Source: Desulfuromusa sp.
GTDB lineage: Bacteria > Desulfobacterota > Desulfuromonadia > Desulfuromonadales > Geopsychrobacteraceae
Reading direction: 5' to 3'
DNA: 64,000 nt
NCBI GenBank assembly: GCA_029933365.1
Contig: JAOZOH010000002.1
Coordinates: 14,224-78,223 of the forward strand
Shown one piece after another: positions 32,395-40,685 of this stretch (its first letter is position 1; the number at the start of each line of letters is the position of its first letter). The notes beneath the pieces were generated by a model. It was not told the DNA's origin and did not search any database. It was given only the letters and a program-made list of their open reading frames with translations. A program made the position numbers and the translations under genes.

Positions 32395-33390
32395 ATGTTG
32401 AGCTATATTGCCAAACGTCTTTTATTGCTTATTCCTTTATTGCTGGGAATCACATTGATTTCATTCGTGGTGATCCATCTGGCTCCGGGAGAACCGACTG
32501 ACCTGCAAACTCAGCTTAATCCGCAGGCCAGTTCTGAGCTGCAAGAACGTTTGCGTGCTGAATATGGGCTGGATCAGCCCCTTTATATCCAATATGGGAA
32601 ATGGCTCTCGCGCCTGCTGCAGCTCGATTTTGGTGAGTCTTTTGCCACTGACCGCAGGCCGGTTTTAGATAAAGTTCTCGAACGTTTACCCGTGACTATT
32701 TTACTTAATCTGCTGTCGATTGTTTTGATTCTTGCCATCTCCATTCCGCTGGGGATTATTTCCGCAATTCAGCGCAATTCAGGTTTTGATCGCATGACCA
32801 CGATTCTGGTTTTTACCGGCTTTGCTATGCCATCGTTCTGGCTGGCACTGTTAATGATGGATTGGTTTGGTGTGCGTCTGGGGGTATTGCCGGTTTCCGG
32901 TTTGAAATCCCTCGGCTATGAATATTTGAGTTGGGGTGGTCAGCTCCTCGATCGGCTCAGTCATTTGATTCTGCCGGTGTTTGTCTCGGCAATTGGTGGT
33001 TTGGCGGGATTTTCCCGCTATATGCGCTCCAATATGCTCGAGGTGATTCGTCAGGATTATATCTTGACTGCCCGAGCCAAAGGTTTATCTGAACGGACAG
33101 TTATCTATAAACACGCTCTACGTAATGCACTCTTGCCGGTCATTACTATTCTTGGACTCTCAGTGCCTGGGTTGATTGGTGGGAGTGTGATTTTTGAAAC
33201 AATTTTTGCTATTCCAGGGATGGGGAAACTATTTTATGATGGTGTTATGATGCGGGACTACCCGTTGATCATGGGAATCCTGGTCATGGGTGCGGTGCTG
33301 ACATTGTTTGGAAATCTATTGGCGGACATCTGCTATGCTTTGGCAGATCCGCGTATTCGTCACAGTCAACAAGGTGGGAACTCATCCTGA
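32395..33390 (+). CDS. ABC transporter permease, DppB/OppB type
   Basis: 331 residues with six membrane spans. [20 protein letters not shown] is the classic N-terminal start of this family, followed by HLAPGEPTD and ADYGL-like [16 protein letters not shown]. The EAA loop is [30 protein letters not shown], which contacts the ATPase. The ATG at 32395 has GAGAG 4 bases upstream; the frame's earlier ATG at 32320 lies in the repeat cluster and is unlikely. The MshEN-domain gene follows 30 bases on. Confidence 0.92.
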   Translation: MLSYIAKRLLLLIPLLLGITLISFVVIHLAPGEPTDLQTQLNPQASSELQERLRAEYGLDQPLYIQYGKWLSRLLQLDFGESFATDRRPVLDKVLERLPVTILLNLLSIVLILAISIPLGIISAIQRNSGFDRMTTILVFTGFAMPSFWLALLMMDWFGVRLGVLPVSGLKSLGYEYLSWGGQLLDRLSHLILPVFVSAIGGLAGFSRYMRSNMLEVIRQDYILTARAKGLSERTVIYKHALRNALLPVITILGLSVPGLIGGSVIFETIFAIPGMGKLFYDGVMMRDYPLIMGILVMGAVLTLFGNLLADICYALADPRIRHSQQGGNSS

Positions 33391-33420
33391 TGACAAAAAT
33401 CAAGAAAGACAGGGGGATCC

Positions 33421-34035
33421 ATGCAAGTTAATGCAAATCGTTTGGGGGAGATGTTGTTGGAAGCGGGGCTGATTGATCAGTTTCAACTTGAATCAGCACT
33501 CTCTATGCAACGGAATCTGGGTGGTCGGATTGGCAGCGCTCTGGTTAAACTCGGCTATCTCCCTGAAGAGACGATCGTCGAGTTTTTGGAATCTCAGGAA
33601 AAATACTCCCGGGTTTCTCTGCAGGAGCTTGAAGTGCCAGAGCAACTTATGGCGTTGTTATCGGCTGAAAGGATGTTGGAATTGATGGTGATTCCGATTG
33701 AATTACGTAAAACCGGTAATGAAAAATTGTTGCGTGTTGCGATGACTGATCCGACAAATCTCAAGCTGGTCGATGATTTGCAATTTGCAACCGGATGTAA
33801 AGTGATTCCAGTTCTGGCTTTAGAAGATGAGATTGAACAAGCAATTCAAAATAATACGCCCAAAGAGCCACCTAAACCATCTGAACCTGAGGCAGAAAAG
33901 AGTATTATTGATTACGGTGCCGTTGATTTCAGCGACATTTCCTCTGCAGATCCGCGTCTTGACCGACTGCTTGATCTATTAAAAGAAAAAGGGGTTTTGA
34001 GTGTGCTTGATATTGAGCGGGTAAAGTTTAACTGA
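33421..34035 (+). CDS. Stand-alone MshEN / GspE N-terminal domain protein
   Basis: 204 residues. The first 60 residues fit the MshEN (T2SSE_N) domain twice-repeated pattern: RLGEMLLEAGLIDQFQLESA then IGSALVKLGYLPEETIVEFL, followed by the LQELEVPEQLMALLSAERM segment and a two-thirds GspE-N-like fold (RVAMTDPTNLKLVDDLQFAT). The C-terminal 60 residues are a low-complexity linker and a short helix. No ATPase domain is attached. MshEN domains can bind c-di-GMP in other proteins. It lies between two permease genes, 30 and 2 bases from each, with AGGGGGATCC ahead of the ATG, so it is co-expressed with the transporter. Function unknown. Confidence 0.8.
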   Translation: MQVNANRLGEMLLEAGLIDQFQLESALSMQRNLGGRIGSALVKLGYLPEETIVEFLESQEKYSRVSLQELEVPEQLMALLSAERMLELMVIPIELRKTGNEKLLRVAMTDPTNLKLVDDLQFATGCKVIPVLALEDEIEQAIQNNTPKEPPKPSEPEAEKSIIDYGAVDFSDISSADPRLDRLLDLLKEKGVLSVLDIERVKFN

Positions 34036-34037
34036 TT

Positions 34038-34892
34038 ATGTCACGATCTCGGCGTATTTTTCTTCTCGATGTTGTTTGGCAACGGTTACGCCATAACCGT
34101 ATGGCTCTAGTTGGGGCTGGGATTGTCTTGGTTATGTTTCTGATGGCAGCTGTAGCCTCATTCAGCGGCGTTGATCCGGCGGCTATAGATATTGGCCAGA
34201 GTCTCTTGCCACCCAGTATGGCGCACCCTTTTGGAACCGACGACTTGGGTCGAGAGGTGTTTGTGCGGATGCTTTACGGTGCACGCATTTCACTGTTGGT
34301 TGGGTTTGTCGCAGTCGGAATTTCAACCCTGATTGGCATTATTCTTGGTTCCCTGGCTGGGTACTATGGAAGCTGGGTCGATGCTCTGGTGATGCGTTTT
34401 GTCGATATCATGCTCTGTTTTCCAACCTTCTTTCTGATTCTGGCGGTGATTGCGTTTCTTAATCCGTCAATCTGGAATATCATGATTGTGATTGGCTTAA
34501 CCAGCTGGATGGGGGTGGCACGTTTGATTCGGGCTGAGTTCCTCAGTTTGCGTCAGCGCGATTTTGTTCTCGCTGCACAGGCGCTTGGAGCCTCCGATCT
34601 ACGACTTATTTTTCACCATATTCTCCCCAACGCAATGTCGCCGGTGCTGGTGTCTGCAACCCTGGGTGTTGCGGGTGCTATTTTGACCGAAAGTGCGCTG
34701 TCATTTCTTGGTATCGGGGTGCAGCCCCCGACTCCCTCCTGGGGAAATATGTTGATCATTGGCAAACAGACTCTTGGCAGTGCCTGGTGGCTGTCAGTTT
34801 TTCCAGGTCTGGCTATCTTGATAACTGTCCTGGGCTATAATCTTCTCGGTGAAGGGGTGCGTGATGCCCTCGATCCAAGGTTAAAAGAATGA
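34038..34892 (+). CDS. ABC transporter permease, DppC/OppC type
   Basis: 284 residues, six membrane spans. The OppC N-terminal domain (LRHNRMALVGAGIVLVMFLM) is followed by HPFGTDDLGREVFVRMLYG and RISLLVGFVAVGIS, and the EAA loop is RDFVLAAQALGASDLRLIFH. GNMLIIG and the C-terminal LGYNLLGEGVRDALDPRL are characteristic. It starts 2 bases after the MshEN gene. A palindromic repeat begins three bases after its stop codon. No ATPase (DppD/DppF) gene follows, so the pair would need a shared or distant ATPase. Confidence 0.92.
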   Translation: MSRSRRIFLLDVVWQRLRHNRMALVGAGIVLVMFLMAAVASFSGVDPAAIDIGQSLLPPSMAHPFGTDDLGREVFVRMLYGARISLLVGFVAVGISTLIGIILGSLAGYYGSWVDALVMRFVDIMLCFPTFFLILAVIAFLNPSIWNIMIVIGLTSWMGVARLIRAEFLSLRQRDFVLAAQALGASDLRLIFHHILPNAMSPVLVSATLGVAGAILTESALSFLGIGVQPPTPSWGNMLIIGKQTLGSAWWLSVFPGLAILITVLGYNLLGEGVRDALDPRLKE

Positions 34893-34894
34893 CG

Positions 34895-35018
34895 ATGGCG
34901 TTGCAGAAAGTCCGCCCTCCGGTGTTGTCGTAGTTTTTCAGGATCTCGACATACTGATGTATGCCTTCGTCCCTGAAAAACCACTGCGCCTTGTAGGACA
35001 AAATTTTTGCTTAGCCAT
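34895..35018. repeat. 124-bp palindromic interspersed repeat, copy 1
   Basis: Begins ATGGCGTTGCAGAAAG and ends AATTTTTGCTTAGCCAT, and its two halves are imperfect reverse complements (outer ATGGC/GCCAT, GCAGAAA against TTTTTGC, inner TTTTTCAGG/CCTGAAAAA, centre ACATAC/GTATG). A second copy of equal length is at 39787-39910 with about 19 differences by eye. It starts three bases after the dppC-type stop codon. No ORF inside looks real. Confidence 0.85.
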
Positions 35019-35039
35019 TGCACTACAACGAGACTATTC

Positions 35040-35447
35040 ATGACGGCACTGCAATTTTTAGAAATGCGTTTCTCCGCTTTAAGCGAAGGTGATTATGCTG
35101 CTGTTTATGACAGTTATCATAATGATGCACCCTTCCTACAGCAGTTCAGTGACCGTGGCACCTATATCCGTTTTGCCAAACAACAGTTGGATTCTATTAA
35201 AATTAAAAATTGGCGTTGTTTGCAGCAGCGGGTGGTCGATGAAACACAACTGGAAGTTCTTCTGGTGATGGAGATAACGACTGACGCTGGGGATCAGTTT
35301 TTTTATGAGCTCGCCTTGCTGGTTGAGACAGATGCGGTGTGGCGTTATCACTCGGCCCAGAAGTTGGGAATGGACGACTATACCGGTTCACCTGAACAAA
35401 TTGATTTTTTCCACTTTGATAGTGCTCCACAAAAGATCCGATTTTAA
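35040..35447 (+). CDS. Hypothetical protein, NTF2/YchJ-like
   Basis: 135 residues. ALQFLEMRFSALSEGDYAAV and YDSYHNDAPFLQQFSD, then RGTYIRFAKQQLDSIKIKNW and a strand-rich second half (LLVMEITTDAGDQFFYELAL), resemble the NTF2-like fold of YchJ/UPF0225 proteins. No zinc-binding SEC-C cysteines are present. Function not known. The ATG at 35040 has a weak GAG site; an in-frame ATG at 35007 is inside the preceding repeat element, so I prefer 35040. The element and this gene together separate the transporter operon from mutM. Confidence 0.6.
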   Translation: MTALQFLEMRFSALSEGDYAAVYDSYHNDAPFLQQFSDRGTYIRFAKQQLDSIKIKNWRCLQQRVVDETQLEVLLVMEITTDAGDQFFYELALLVETDAVWRYHSAQKLGMDDYTGSPEQIDFFHFDSAPQKIRF

Positions 35448-35466
35448 AGCAGCAAAACAAGGCTGA

Positions 35467-35517
35467 AGGCTGTAGGTTTAAGACCAAACTCCCCCTCAGT
35501 CCAATAGATTACAGCCT
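35467..35517. repeat. Short inverted repeat before mutM
   Basis: AGGCTGTA (35467-35474) and TACAGCCT (35510-35517), reverse complements 35 bases apart. The 80-base gap to mutM holds nothing else that I can see. It could be a degraded repeat rather than a functional site. Confidence 0.35.
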
Positions 35518-35527
35518 GAACTTAACT

Positions 35528-36343
35528 ATGCCAGAATTACCTGAAGTTGAAACAACCCTACGTGGGATCGCTCCCCATGTGACCGATCGCACCATCCTTG
35601 AGTGTGTCTTTAGAACCGCTAAGTTACGCTTGCCACTTGATCCCACTCTGTGTCATCACCTTCCGGGACAGAAAATTTACAAAGTTGAACGCCGCGCGAA
35701 GTACCTACTGTTGTTCTGTACCCAGGGGACAATAATTTTACATTTAGGAATGTCGGGGAGTCTGCGGATTATTCCCGCTGGAACCACTGAGAGGAAGCAC
35801 GATCATGTCGACCTGATTTTTACCGATGGTCAATGTTTGCGTATGACCGACCCGCGCAAATTTGGTGCATTTATTTACACCGGTACCGATCCATTCGCCC
35901 ACAAATTACTTTACAGCCTTGGGCCAGAGCCACTAACCGATGCTTTTAGCGGAGACTATCTTTATGCTGCCGCTAAAGGGAGAAAACTGACAATTAAACA
36001 GTTCATTATGGATCAAAAAACAGTTGTCGGGGTGGGAAATATTTATGCGAGTGAAGCCCTGTTTCGTGCCAAAATCCGCCCTAACCGAGCAGCAGGAAGA
36101 ATTGGGCTTAAACGTTACAATAATCTATCATGCGCAATTAAGGAGATTTTGATCGAAGCGATAAGTGCAGGTGGAACGACAATTAATGATTTCAATCAAG
36201 TTGATGGCAAACCAGGCTATTTTTCCCAGCAGCTGCAGGTCTATGGGCGGGGTGGTGAGTCGTGTGTGGTTTGTGGCCATCCTTTGCACAGCCAGCGGTT
36301 GGGGCAACGATCTACCTTTTACTGCCCGAGCTGCCAGCGTTAA
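35528..36343 (+). CDS. mutM: Formamidopyrimidine-DNA glycosylase
   Basis: Base-excision repair enzyme that removes 8-oxoguanine and formamidopyrimidines and nicks the abasic site. 271 residues. The N-terminal PELPEVETT has the catalytic proline and glutamate exposed after Met removal. KHDHVDLIFTDG, TDPRKFGAF, the helix-two-turn-helix MDQKTVVGVGNIYASEALF, and the C-terminal zinc finger CVVCGHPL...CPSC are all present. It is a full-length protein with no missing catalytic residues. It stands alone between a small hypothetical gene and a thioesterase, and probably has its own promoter in the 80-base gap. Confidence 0.96.
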   Translation: MPELPEVETTLRGIAPHVTDRTILECVFRTAKLRLPLDPTLCHHLPGQKIYKVERRAKYLLLFCTQGTIILHLGMSGSLRIIPAGTTERKHDHVDLIFTDGQCLRMTDPRKFGAFIYTGTDPFAHKLLYSLGPEPLTDAFSGDYLYAAAKGRKLTIKQFIMDQKTVVGVGNIYASEALFRAKIRPNRAAGRIGLKRYNNLSCAIKEILIEAISAGGTTINDFNQVDGKPGYFSQQLQVYGRGGESCVVCGHPLHSQRLGQRSTFYCPSCQR

Positions 36344-36352
36344 ATCTGATTT

Positions 36353-36436
36353 ACAAATCTCCCCCAGTCCCTCTTTGCCAAAGAGGGGAGCTTTTAAACT
36401 TCCCCCTTAGAAAAAGGGGGATCGAGGGGGATTTGT
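36353..36436. repeat. 84-bp inverted repeat with two internal hairpins, after mutM
   Basis: ACAAATCTCCCCC (36353-36365) pairs with GGGGGATTTGT (36426-36436) with one bulge. Inside are CCCTCTTTG/AAAGAGGG and CCCCCTT/AAGGGGG hairpins. The C-rich then G-rich style is that of a widespread noncoding repeat of many bacterial genomes. It fills most of the 109-base gap between mutM and the thioesterase gene. Confidence 0.7.
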
Positions 36437-36452
36437 CATAACGAGGTAATTA

Positions 36453-36863
36453 ATGGAACAATTTAAATTTCAATTTTCTTACCGGGTCGGGGTGGCTGAT
36501 ATCAATTATGGTGGCCATGTTGCCAACTCAGCTGTGTTGAATTTTTTTCAGGATGCCCGTATCGCCTATCTGGCGAGTCTTGGCCCGTATTCTGAGATTG
36601 ATCTGGGTGGTTGCGGAATTATCATGCCAGAAGCACATGTTTTCTTTCGCCAGGAGATGTTTCTTGGGGATCAGTTGATTATTGGGGTTAAATCACGAGA
36701 TTTAAAGCGTTCCCGTTGGGTGATGGATTATCGTATTGAACGTGATGCCGAATTGACGGCGGAAGGGGAAATTCCGATAGTTTGCTTTAACTACCAAACG
36801 CGTAAACCGTGCCGTATTCCGACCGAGTTTCGCTCTGCACTGACAAACTTCGAAAGATTATAA
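36453..36863 (+). CDS. Acyl-CoA thioesterase, 4HBT hot-dog fold
   Basis: 136 residues. It has the 4-hydroxybenzoyl-CoA-thioesterase pattern: an aspartate-containing loop (VGVADINYGGHVANSAVLNFFQ) followed by the central helix, and MPEAHVFFRQEM and the strand-rich C-terminal half. Substrate not known; YbgC/FadM-like members hydrolyse short or long acyl-CoAs. GAGGTAATTA lies 6 bases before the ATG at 36453. It ends 158 bases before lysS. Confidence 0.85.
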   Translation: MEQFKFQFSYRVGVADINYGGHVANSAVLNFFQDARIAYLASLGPYSEIDLGGCGIIMPEAHVFFRQEMFLGDQLIIGVKSRDLKRSRWVMDYRIERDAELTAEGEIPIVCFNYQTRKPCRIPTEFRSALTNFERL

Positions 36864-36964
36864 ATTGTAGGGTTTTGGAATCGCTTGTAATAGCGCTCCA
36901 CTGTAGATTCTTTTAGGATGAATCTAGTATTGGTGTCCTGTAACTTTTGAAGGGGCTTTCTGCC

Positions 36965-36994
36965 TTGACGAAACCTGGGCTCTGAGGTTATCGT
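36965..36994 (+). promoter_or_regulatory. Candidate promoter of the lysS-lolCD operon
   Basis: TTGACG (36965-36970), 18 bases, TATCGT (36989-36994), 5/6 and 4/6 to consensus. The leader would be about 30 nt. It may drive the start of the long envelope operon. Confidence 0.45.
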
Positions 36995-37030
36995 GCGGCT
37001 CCAAATTTAAGCTGTTAAGGATTGAAAATC

Positions 37031-38515
37031 ATGGAAGAACTGAATGAATTGTTGCAACAGCGGCGTGCCAAAGTTGAGAGTTATCAAGCTGATGGCATTA
37101 ACCCTTTTGCCAATGATTTTGTGGTAACGCATAATGCGCTACAGATACTTGAGGTGCACGCCTCTGATGACAAGCAAAAACTGGAAGAAACGGAAGTCAC
37201 TTATCGTATCGGTGGCCGAATTATGGCGCTCCGTGATTTTGGTAAAGCTGCATTTGTGCAGCTACAGGATGGCAGTGGACGGATTCAACTATACGTAGCA
37301 CGTAATCAGGTAGGTGAGGAGGCTTTCGAACAATTCAAGAAATTTGACATCGGTGATATTGTCGGAATTTCTGGTTCTCCCTTTCGCACCAAAACTGATG
37401 AACTTTCGTTGCGCGCCGCTGAGATTCGGTTGCTGACGAAATCACTTCTGCCTCTGCCTGAAAAATGGCACGGGTTAACCGATGTAGAAACCCGTTATCG
37501 TCAACGTTATCTCGATCTGATAGTTAATCCCGATGTGCGTGAAGTATTTCGTAAACGGAGCCGGATTGTTAGCCTGATCCGTGAATACATGCTTGATGGC
37601 GACTATCTGGAAGTTGAGACGCCAATGATGCACCAGATTGCTGGAGGTGCGACCGCTAAACCTTTTGTAACTCATCATAATACGCTGAAGATGGATCTGT
37701 TTCTGCGGATTGCACCTGAGCTCTATTTGAAGCGCCTGGTTGTCGGTGGCTTTGATCGCGTTTTTGAGATCAACCGTAATTTCCGTAATGAAGGGATTTC
37801 AATCCAGCACAATCCCGAATTTACCATGATGGAATTTTACCGGGCCTATGCAACTTACGATGACATGATGGACTTTACTGAAGAATTGATTTGCCATGTG
37901 ACAAATCAGGTTTGTGGCAGTTTAGTTATCCCATATGGAGAAAAAGAAGTTGATCTGACCCCTCCGTGGGATCGCCTCACCCTGAAGGAGTCGATTGCCA
38001 AGTATGGTGCTGTTGAAATGACGGTTCTGGCAGATCGTAATCAAGCATTTACATATGCGCAATCGCTTGGATTAGAGTTGGATGACAGAATCGGTCACGG
38101 TAAACTGCTGGCAGAAATTTTTGATGAGGTGGTTGAGCCAAAGCTCTGGCAACCAACTTTTATTACCGAATATCCAACTGAAATCTCGCCGTTATCGCGT
38201 AAAAATGACCAGGATCCCGATGTGGTTGATCGGTTTGAGTTGTTTATTGTTGGCCGCGAGTTGGCCAATGCTTTTTCTGAGCTAAATGATCCATTGGATC
38301 AGAAAGAGCGTTTTCTCCAGCAACTTAAAGAAAAGGAAGCCGGGGATGAAGAAGCTCATGGAATGGACGAAGATTACATCCGGGCTCTCGAGTATGGACT
38401 GCCGCCAACGGCAGGTGAGGGGATTGGGATAGATCGACTGGTGATGTTGCTGACCAACTCTGCTTCAATCCGTGATGTCATTTTATTTCCTCAATTACGC
38501 CCAGAAATCAGCTAA
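37031..38515 (+). CDS. lysS: Lysyl-tRNA synthetase, class II
   Basis: 494 residues. OB-fold anticodon-binding domain at about 50-150 ([20 protein letters not shown]), then the class II core: motif 1 region ([14 protein letters not shown]), motif 2 ([20 protein letters not shown]) and motif 3 ([16 protein letters not shown]). The ATG at 37031 has AAGGA 9 bases upstream; the in-frame TTG at 37022 abuts that site. The gene heads the run lysS-lolC-lolD-bamA, an arrangement common in delta-proteobacteria. The LolC start is 21 bases downstream, so both genes share a transcript. Confidence 0.97.
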   Translation: MEELNELLQQRRAKVESYQADGINPFANDFVVTHNALQILEVHASDDKQKLEETEVTYRIGGRIMALRDFGKAAFVQLQDGSGRIQLYVARNQVGEEAFEQFKKFDIGDIVGISGSPFRTKTDELSLRAAEIRLLTKSLLPLPEKWHGLTDVETRYRQRYLDLIVNPDVREVFRKRSRIVSLIREYMLDGDYLEVETPMMHQIAGGATAKPFVTHHNTLKMDLFLRIAPELYLKRLVVGGFDRVFEINRNFRNEGISIQHNPEFTMMEFYRAYATYDDMMDFTEELICHVTNQVCGSLVIPYGEKEVDLTPPWDRLTLKESIAKYGAVEMTVLADRNQAFTYAQSLGLELDDRIGHGKLLAEIFDEVVEPKLWQPTFITEYPTEISPLSRKNDQDPDVVDRFELFIVGRELANAFSELNDPLDQKERFLQQLKEKEAGDEEAHGMDEDYIRALEYGLPPTAGEGIGIDRLVMLLTNSASIRDVILFPQLRPEIS

Positions 38516-38536
38516 TTCCAACTGCGACGGATAACA

Positions 38537-39787
38537 ATGTCTTACGAATGGTTTATCAGCCTCCGCTATTTACGTGCCAAGCGGAAGCAAACCTTTATCT
38601 CAGTGATATCTTTTATCTCGATTGCCGGGGTGACCCTTGGAGTCGCAGCACTGATTCTGGTTCTGGCGGTGATGAGTGGTTTTACCGATGGGGTACGCCA
38701 TCAGATTCTTGGTAATGTGCCACATGTATTGATCCAGCGCTTTGGTGAGGGGATTGAGAATCCTCAGGAGTTGGTCGAAGCAGCAAAACAGACGCCACAT
38801 GTCCTTTCTGCATCACCCTTTGTCTCTAAAGAAGCAATGTTGCTATCCAAGGGGAATGTATCGGCAGTCAGTGTTAAAGGGATCGAAGCGGAGCATAAAA
38901 TCTTTTCTCAAGCGTTACTGACTCTGGATGGACAACCAGCGACTGAACAGTTTTTTAATACGAAAGCTGAGAGACCTGGAATTATTATTGGCCTTGATAC
39001 TGCAAGCAGCCTGGGTGTTGCGGTTGGTGACTCTATCAACGTCATTCCTCCATTATTCACCATGACCCCTTTTGGGATGATCCCCAAAATGAAGCCATTT
39101 CAGGTTGTTGCTATTTTTGAAAAACAGAGTAGCTTGGTTGACAGTTTTTACGCTTATATTCCTTTGGCAGTTGCGCAGCATTTTTTTGATTTAGAAGGAA
39201 TTGTCAGTGGTGTGGAACTTGAAGTTGATCGATATGAGCAAGCTCCTCAAGTCGCAGATACTCTGAGTACCCAGTTTGTTTTTCCCACCGTTATTCGCCC
39301 TTGGCAAAGTATTTATGGCTCTTTTCTATCAGCACTTAAATTGGAAAAGTTAGGTCTGTTTATTATTCTGGGTATTATTGTCCTGGTTGCCGCCTTCAAT
39401 ATTGCGACGACTCTGATTATGGTGGTCATGGAAAAAAATCGTGATATTGCTATTCTTCGGGCTATGGGTGCCAATGCGCGCAGTATTATGAAAATATTTG
39501 TGATGGAAGGTTTTATCGTTGGCACAATGGGGACGGGTCTAGGGACGGCATTAGGTGTTTTCCTGGCAACTTATGCCGATGTCACAATTAAGTTTCTCGA
39601 ACGTACCTTTGGCATCCGAATTTTTGATCAGGCCGTTTATGGGATGGAACACTTCCCTTCAGAAATTGTAATCAGTGATGTGGTTATTGTTATGGTGATG
39701 GCAATGACTATTTGTCTTCTGGCAACAATCTATCCGGCCTGGCGAGCTTCACGCATGGATCCTACCGAGGCGCTCCGTTATGAATGA
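38537..39787 (+). CDS. lolC: Lipoprotein-releasing permease LolC/LolE
   Basis: 416 residues. An N-terminal membrane span follows the hallmark start YEWFISLRYLRAKRKQTFISVISFIS; then a ~220-residue periplasmic domain (about 47-265) and three C-terminal spans (FtsX-type domain, about 275-405; ILRAMGANARSIMKIFVMEG and LATIYPAWRASRMDPTEALRYE). With LolD it extracts outer-membrane lipoproteins from the inner membrane. A single permease gene suggests a LolF-like homodimer or that LolE is elsewhere. A 124-bp repeat copy begins on the stop codon and separates it from lolD. Confidence 0.93.
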   Translation: MSYEWFISLRYLRAKRKQTFISVISFISIAGVTLGVAALILVLAVMSGFTDGVRHQILGNVPHVLIQRFGEGIENPQELVEAAKQTPHVLSASPFVSKEAMLLSKGNVSAVSVKGIEAEHKIFSQALLTLDGQPATEQFFNTKAERPGIIIGLDTASSLGVAVGDSINVIPPLFTMTPFGMIPKMKPFQVVAIFEKQSSLVDSFYAYIPLAVAQHFFDLEGIVSGVELEVDRYEQAPQVADTLSTQFVFPTVIRPWQSIYGSFLSALKLEKLGLFIILGIIVLVAAFNIATTLIMVVMEKNRDIAILRAMGANARSIMKIFVMEGFIVGTMGTGLGTALGVFLATYADVTIKFLERTFGIRIFDQAVYGMEHFPSEIVISDVVIVMVMAMTICLLATIYPAWRASRMDPTEALRYE

Positions 39788-39910
39788 TGGCGTCGCAAAA
39801 AGTCCGACCTCCGGTGTTGCAGCAGTTTTTCAAGATCTCGACATACATATGTATGCCTTCGCTCTTGAAAAACCACTATGCCTTGGTGATCGAAATTTTT
39901 GCTTAGCCAT
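39787..39910. repeat. 124-bp palindromic interspersed repeat, copy 2
   Basis: Same length and ends as the copy at 34895-35018 (ATGGCG start, AGCCAT end), about 85 percent identical by eye. In the inner stem, TTTTTCAAG/CTTGAAAAA replaces TTTTTCAGG/CCTGAAAAA, a compensatory change that keeps pairing. The centre CATACATATGTATG is fully symmetric here. It starts on the last base of the lolC stop and lies between two genes of the same complex. It could form an RNA hairpin between lolC and lolD. Confidence 0.88.
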
Positions 39911-39931
39911 TTGTGTGGGTGTGAGATCATT

Positions 39932-40624
39932 ATGAATGATGTGGCAATGATTGAAGTATCCGCATTGGGCAAAAGTTTTATGACCCCTGGCGGTGTTATT
40001 GAAGTTCTTCGTGGTGTTAATCTGAAAATCTGTGCTGGTGAACGGGTTGCTGTTGTTGGAACTTCCGGTGCGGGAAAAACCACACTGATGCATATTCTTG
40101 GAGGATTAGATCATCCAACTTCTGGTGAAGTATTGTTTGAGGGGGACAGCCTTTTTGCGTTACGTGGTGCCGAACTCGATGCTTTCCGCAATCGCACCGT
40201 TGGTTTTGTGTTTCAATTTCATCAGTTGCTACCCGAATTTACCGCTTTAGAAAACGTCATGATGCCCCTTTTGATTGGTGGCAGCAGGCGAACTGCTGCT
40301 GCGCAGAAAGCTACCGCAATTTTGGCAGAAGTTGGTTTAGAGCATCGATTGACTCACAAGCCGGGAGCTCTGTCAGGTGGAGAACAACAGCGGGTCGCTA
40401 TTGCTCGTGCTCTGATTCGTGAACCGCGGTTACTGTTGGCAGATGAGCCGACTGGGAACTTGGACAGCCGTATCTCTGATGAAATCATGTTGTTGCTCAA
40501 CCGGATGCATCAGGTTCGTGGCCTGACAATGATCATTGTCACCCATAATATTGCTCTGGCAAATAGCCTTGATCGGACCCTGCGGATCGAAGACGGTATT
40601 CTTGCTGGTGATAATTTAAATTGA
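39932..40624 (+). CDS. lolD: Lipoprotein-releasing ATP-binding protein LolD
   Basis: 230 residues. Complete ABC ATPase of the MacB/LolD subfamily: Walker [11 protein letters not shown]-loop [16 protein letters not shown], signature [15 protein letters not shown], Walker [14 protein letters not shown], and the switch His in VTHNIALA. It powers LolC/E. The ATG at 39932 has GTGAG upstream; the frame opens earlier (39899), inside the repeat element, and that start is unlikely. It lies 61 bases upstream of bamA. Confidence 0.95.
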   Translation: MNDVAMIEVSALGKSFMTPGGVIEVLRGVNLKICAGERVAVVGTSGAGKTTLMHILGGLDHPTSGEVLFEGDSLFALRGAELDAFRNRTVGFVFQFHQLLPEFTALENVMMPLLIGGSRRTAAAQKATAILAEVGLEHRLTHKPGALSGGEQQRVAIARALIREPRLLLADEPTGNLDSRISDEIMLLLNRMHQVRGLTMIIVTHNIALANSLDRTLRIEDGILAGDNLN

Positions 40625-40685
40625 TGTTCTCATTGCTATTTTCTATAATTACGATTTCATTATTTTTCTATGCTGAGGGTTGCAG

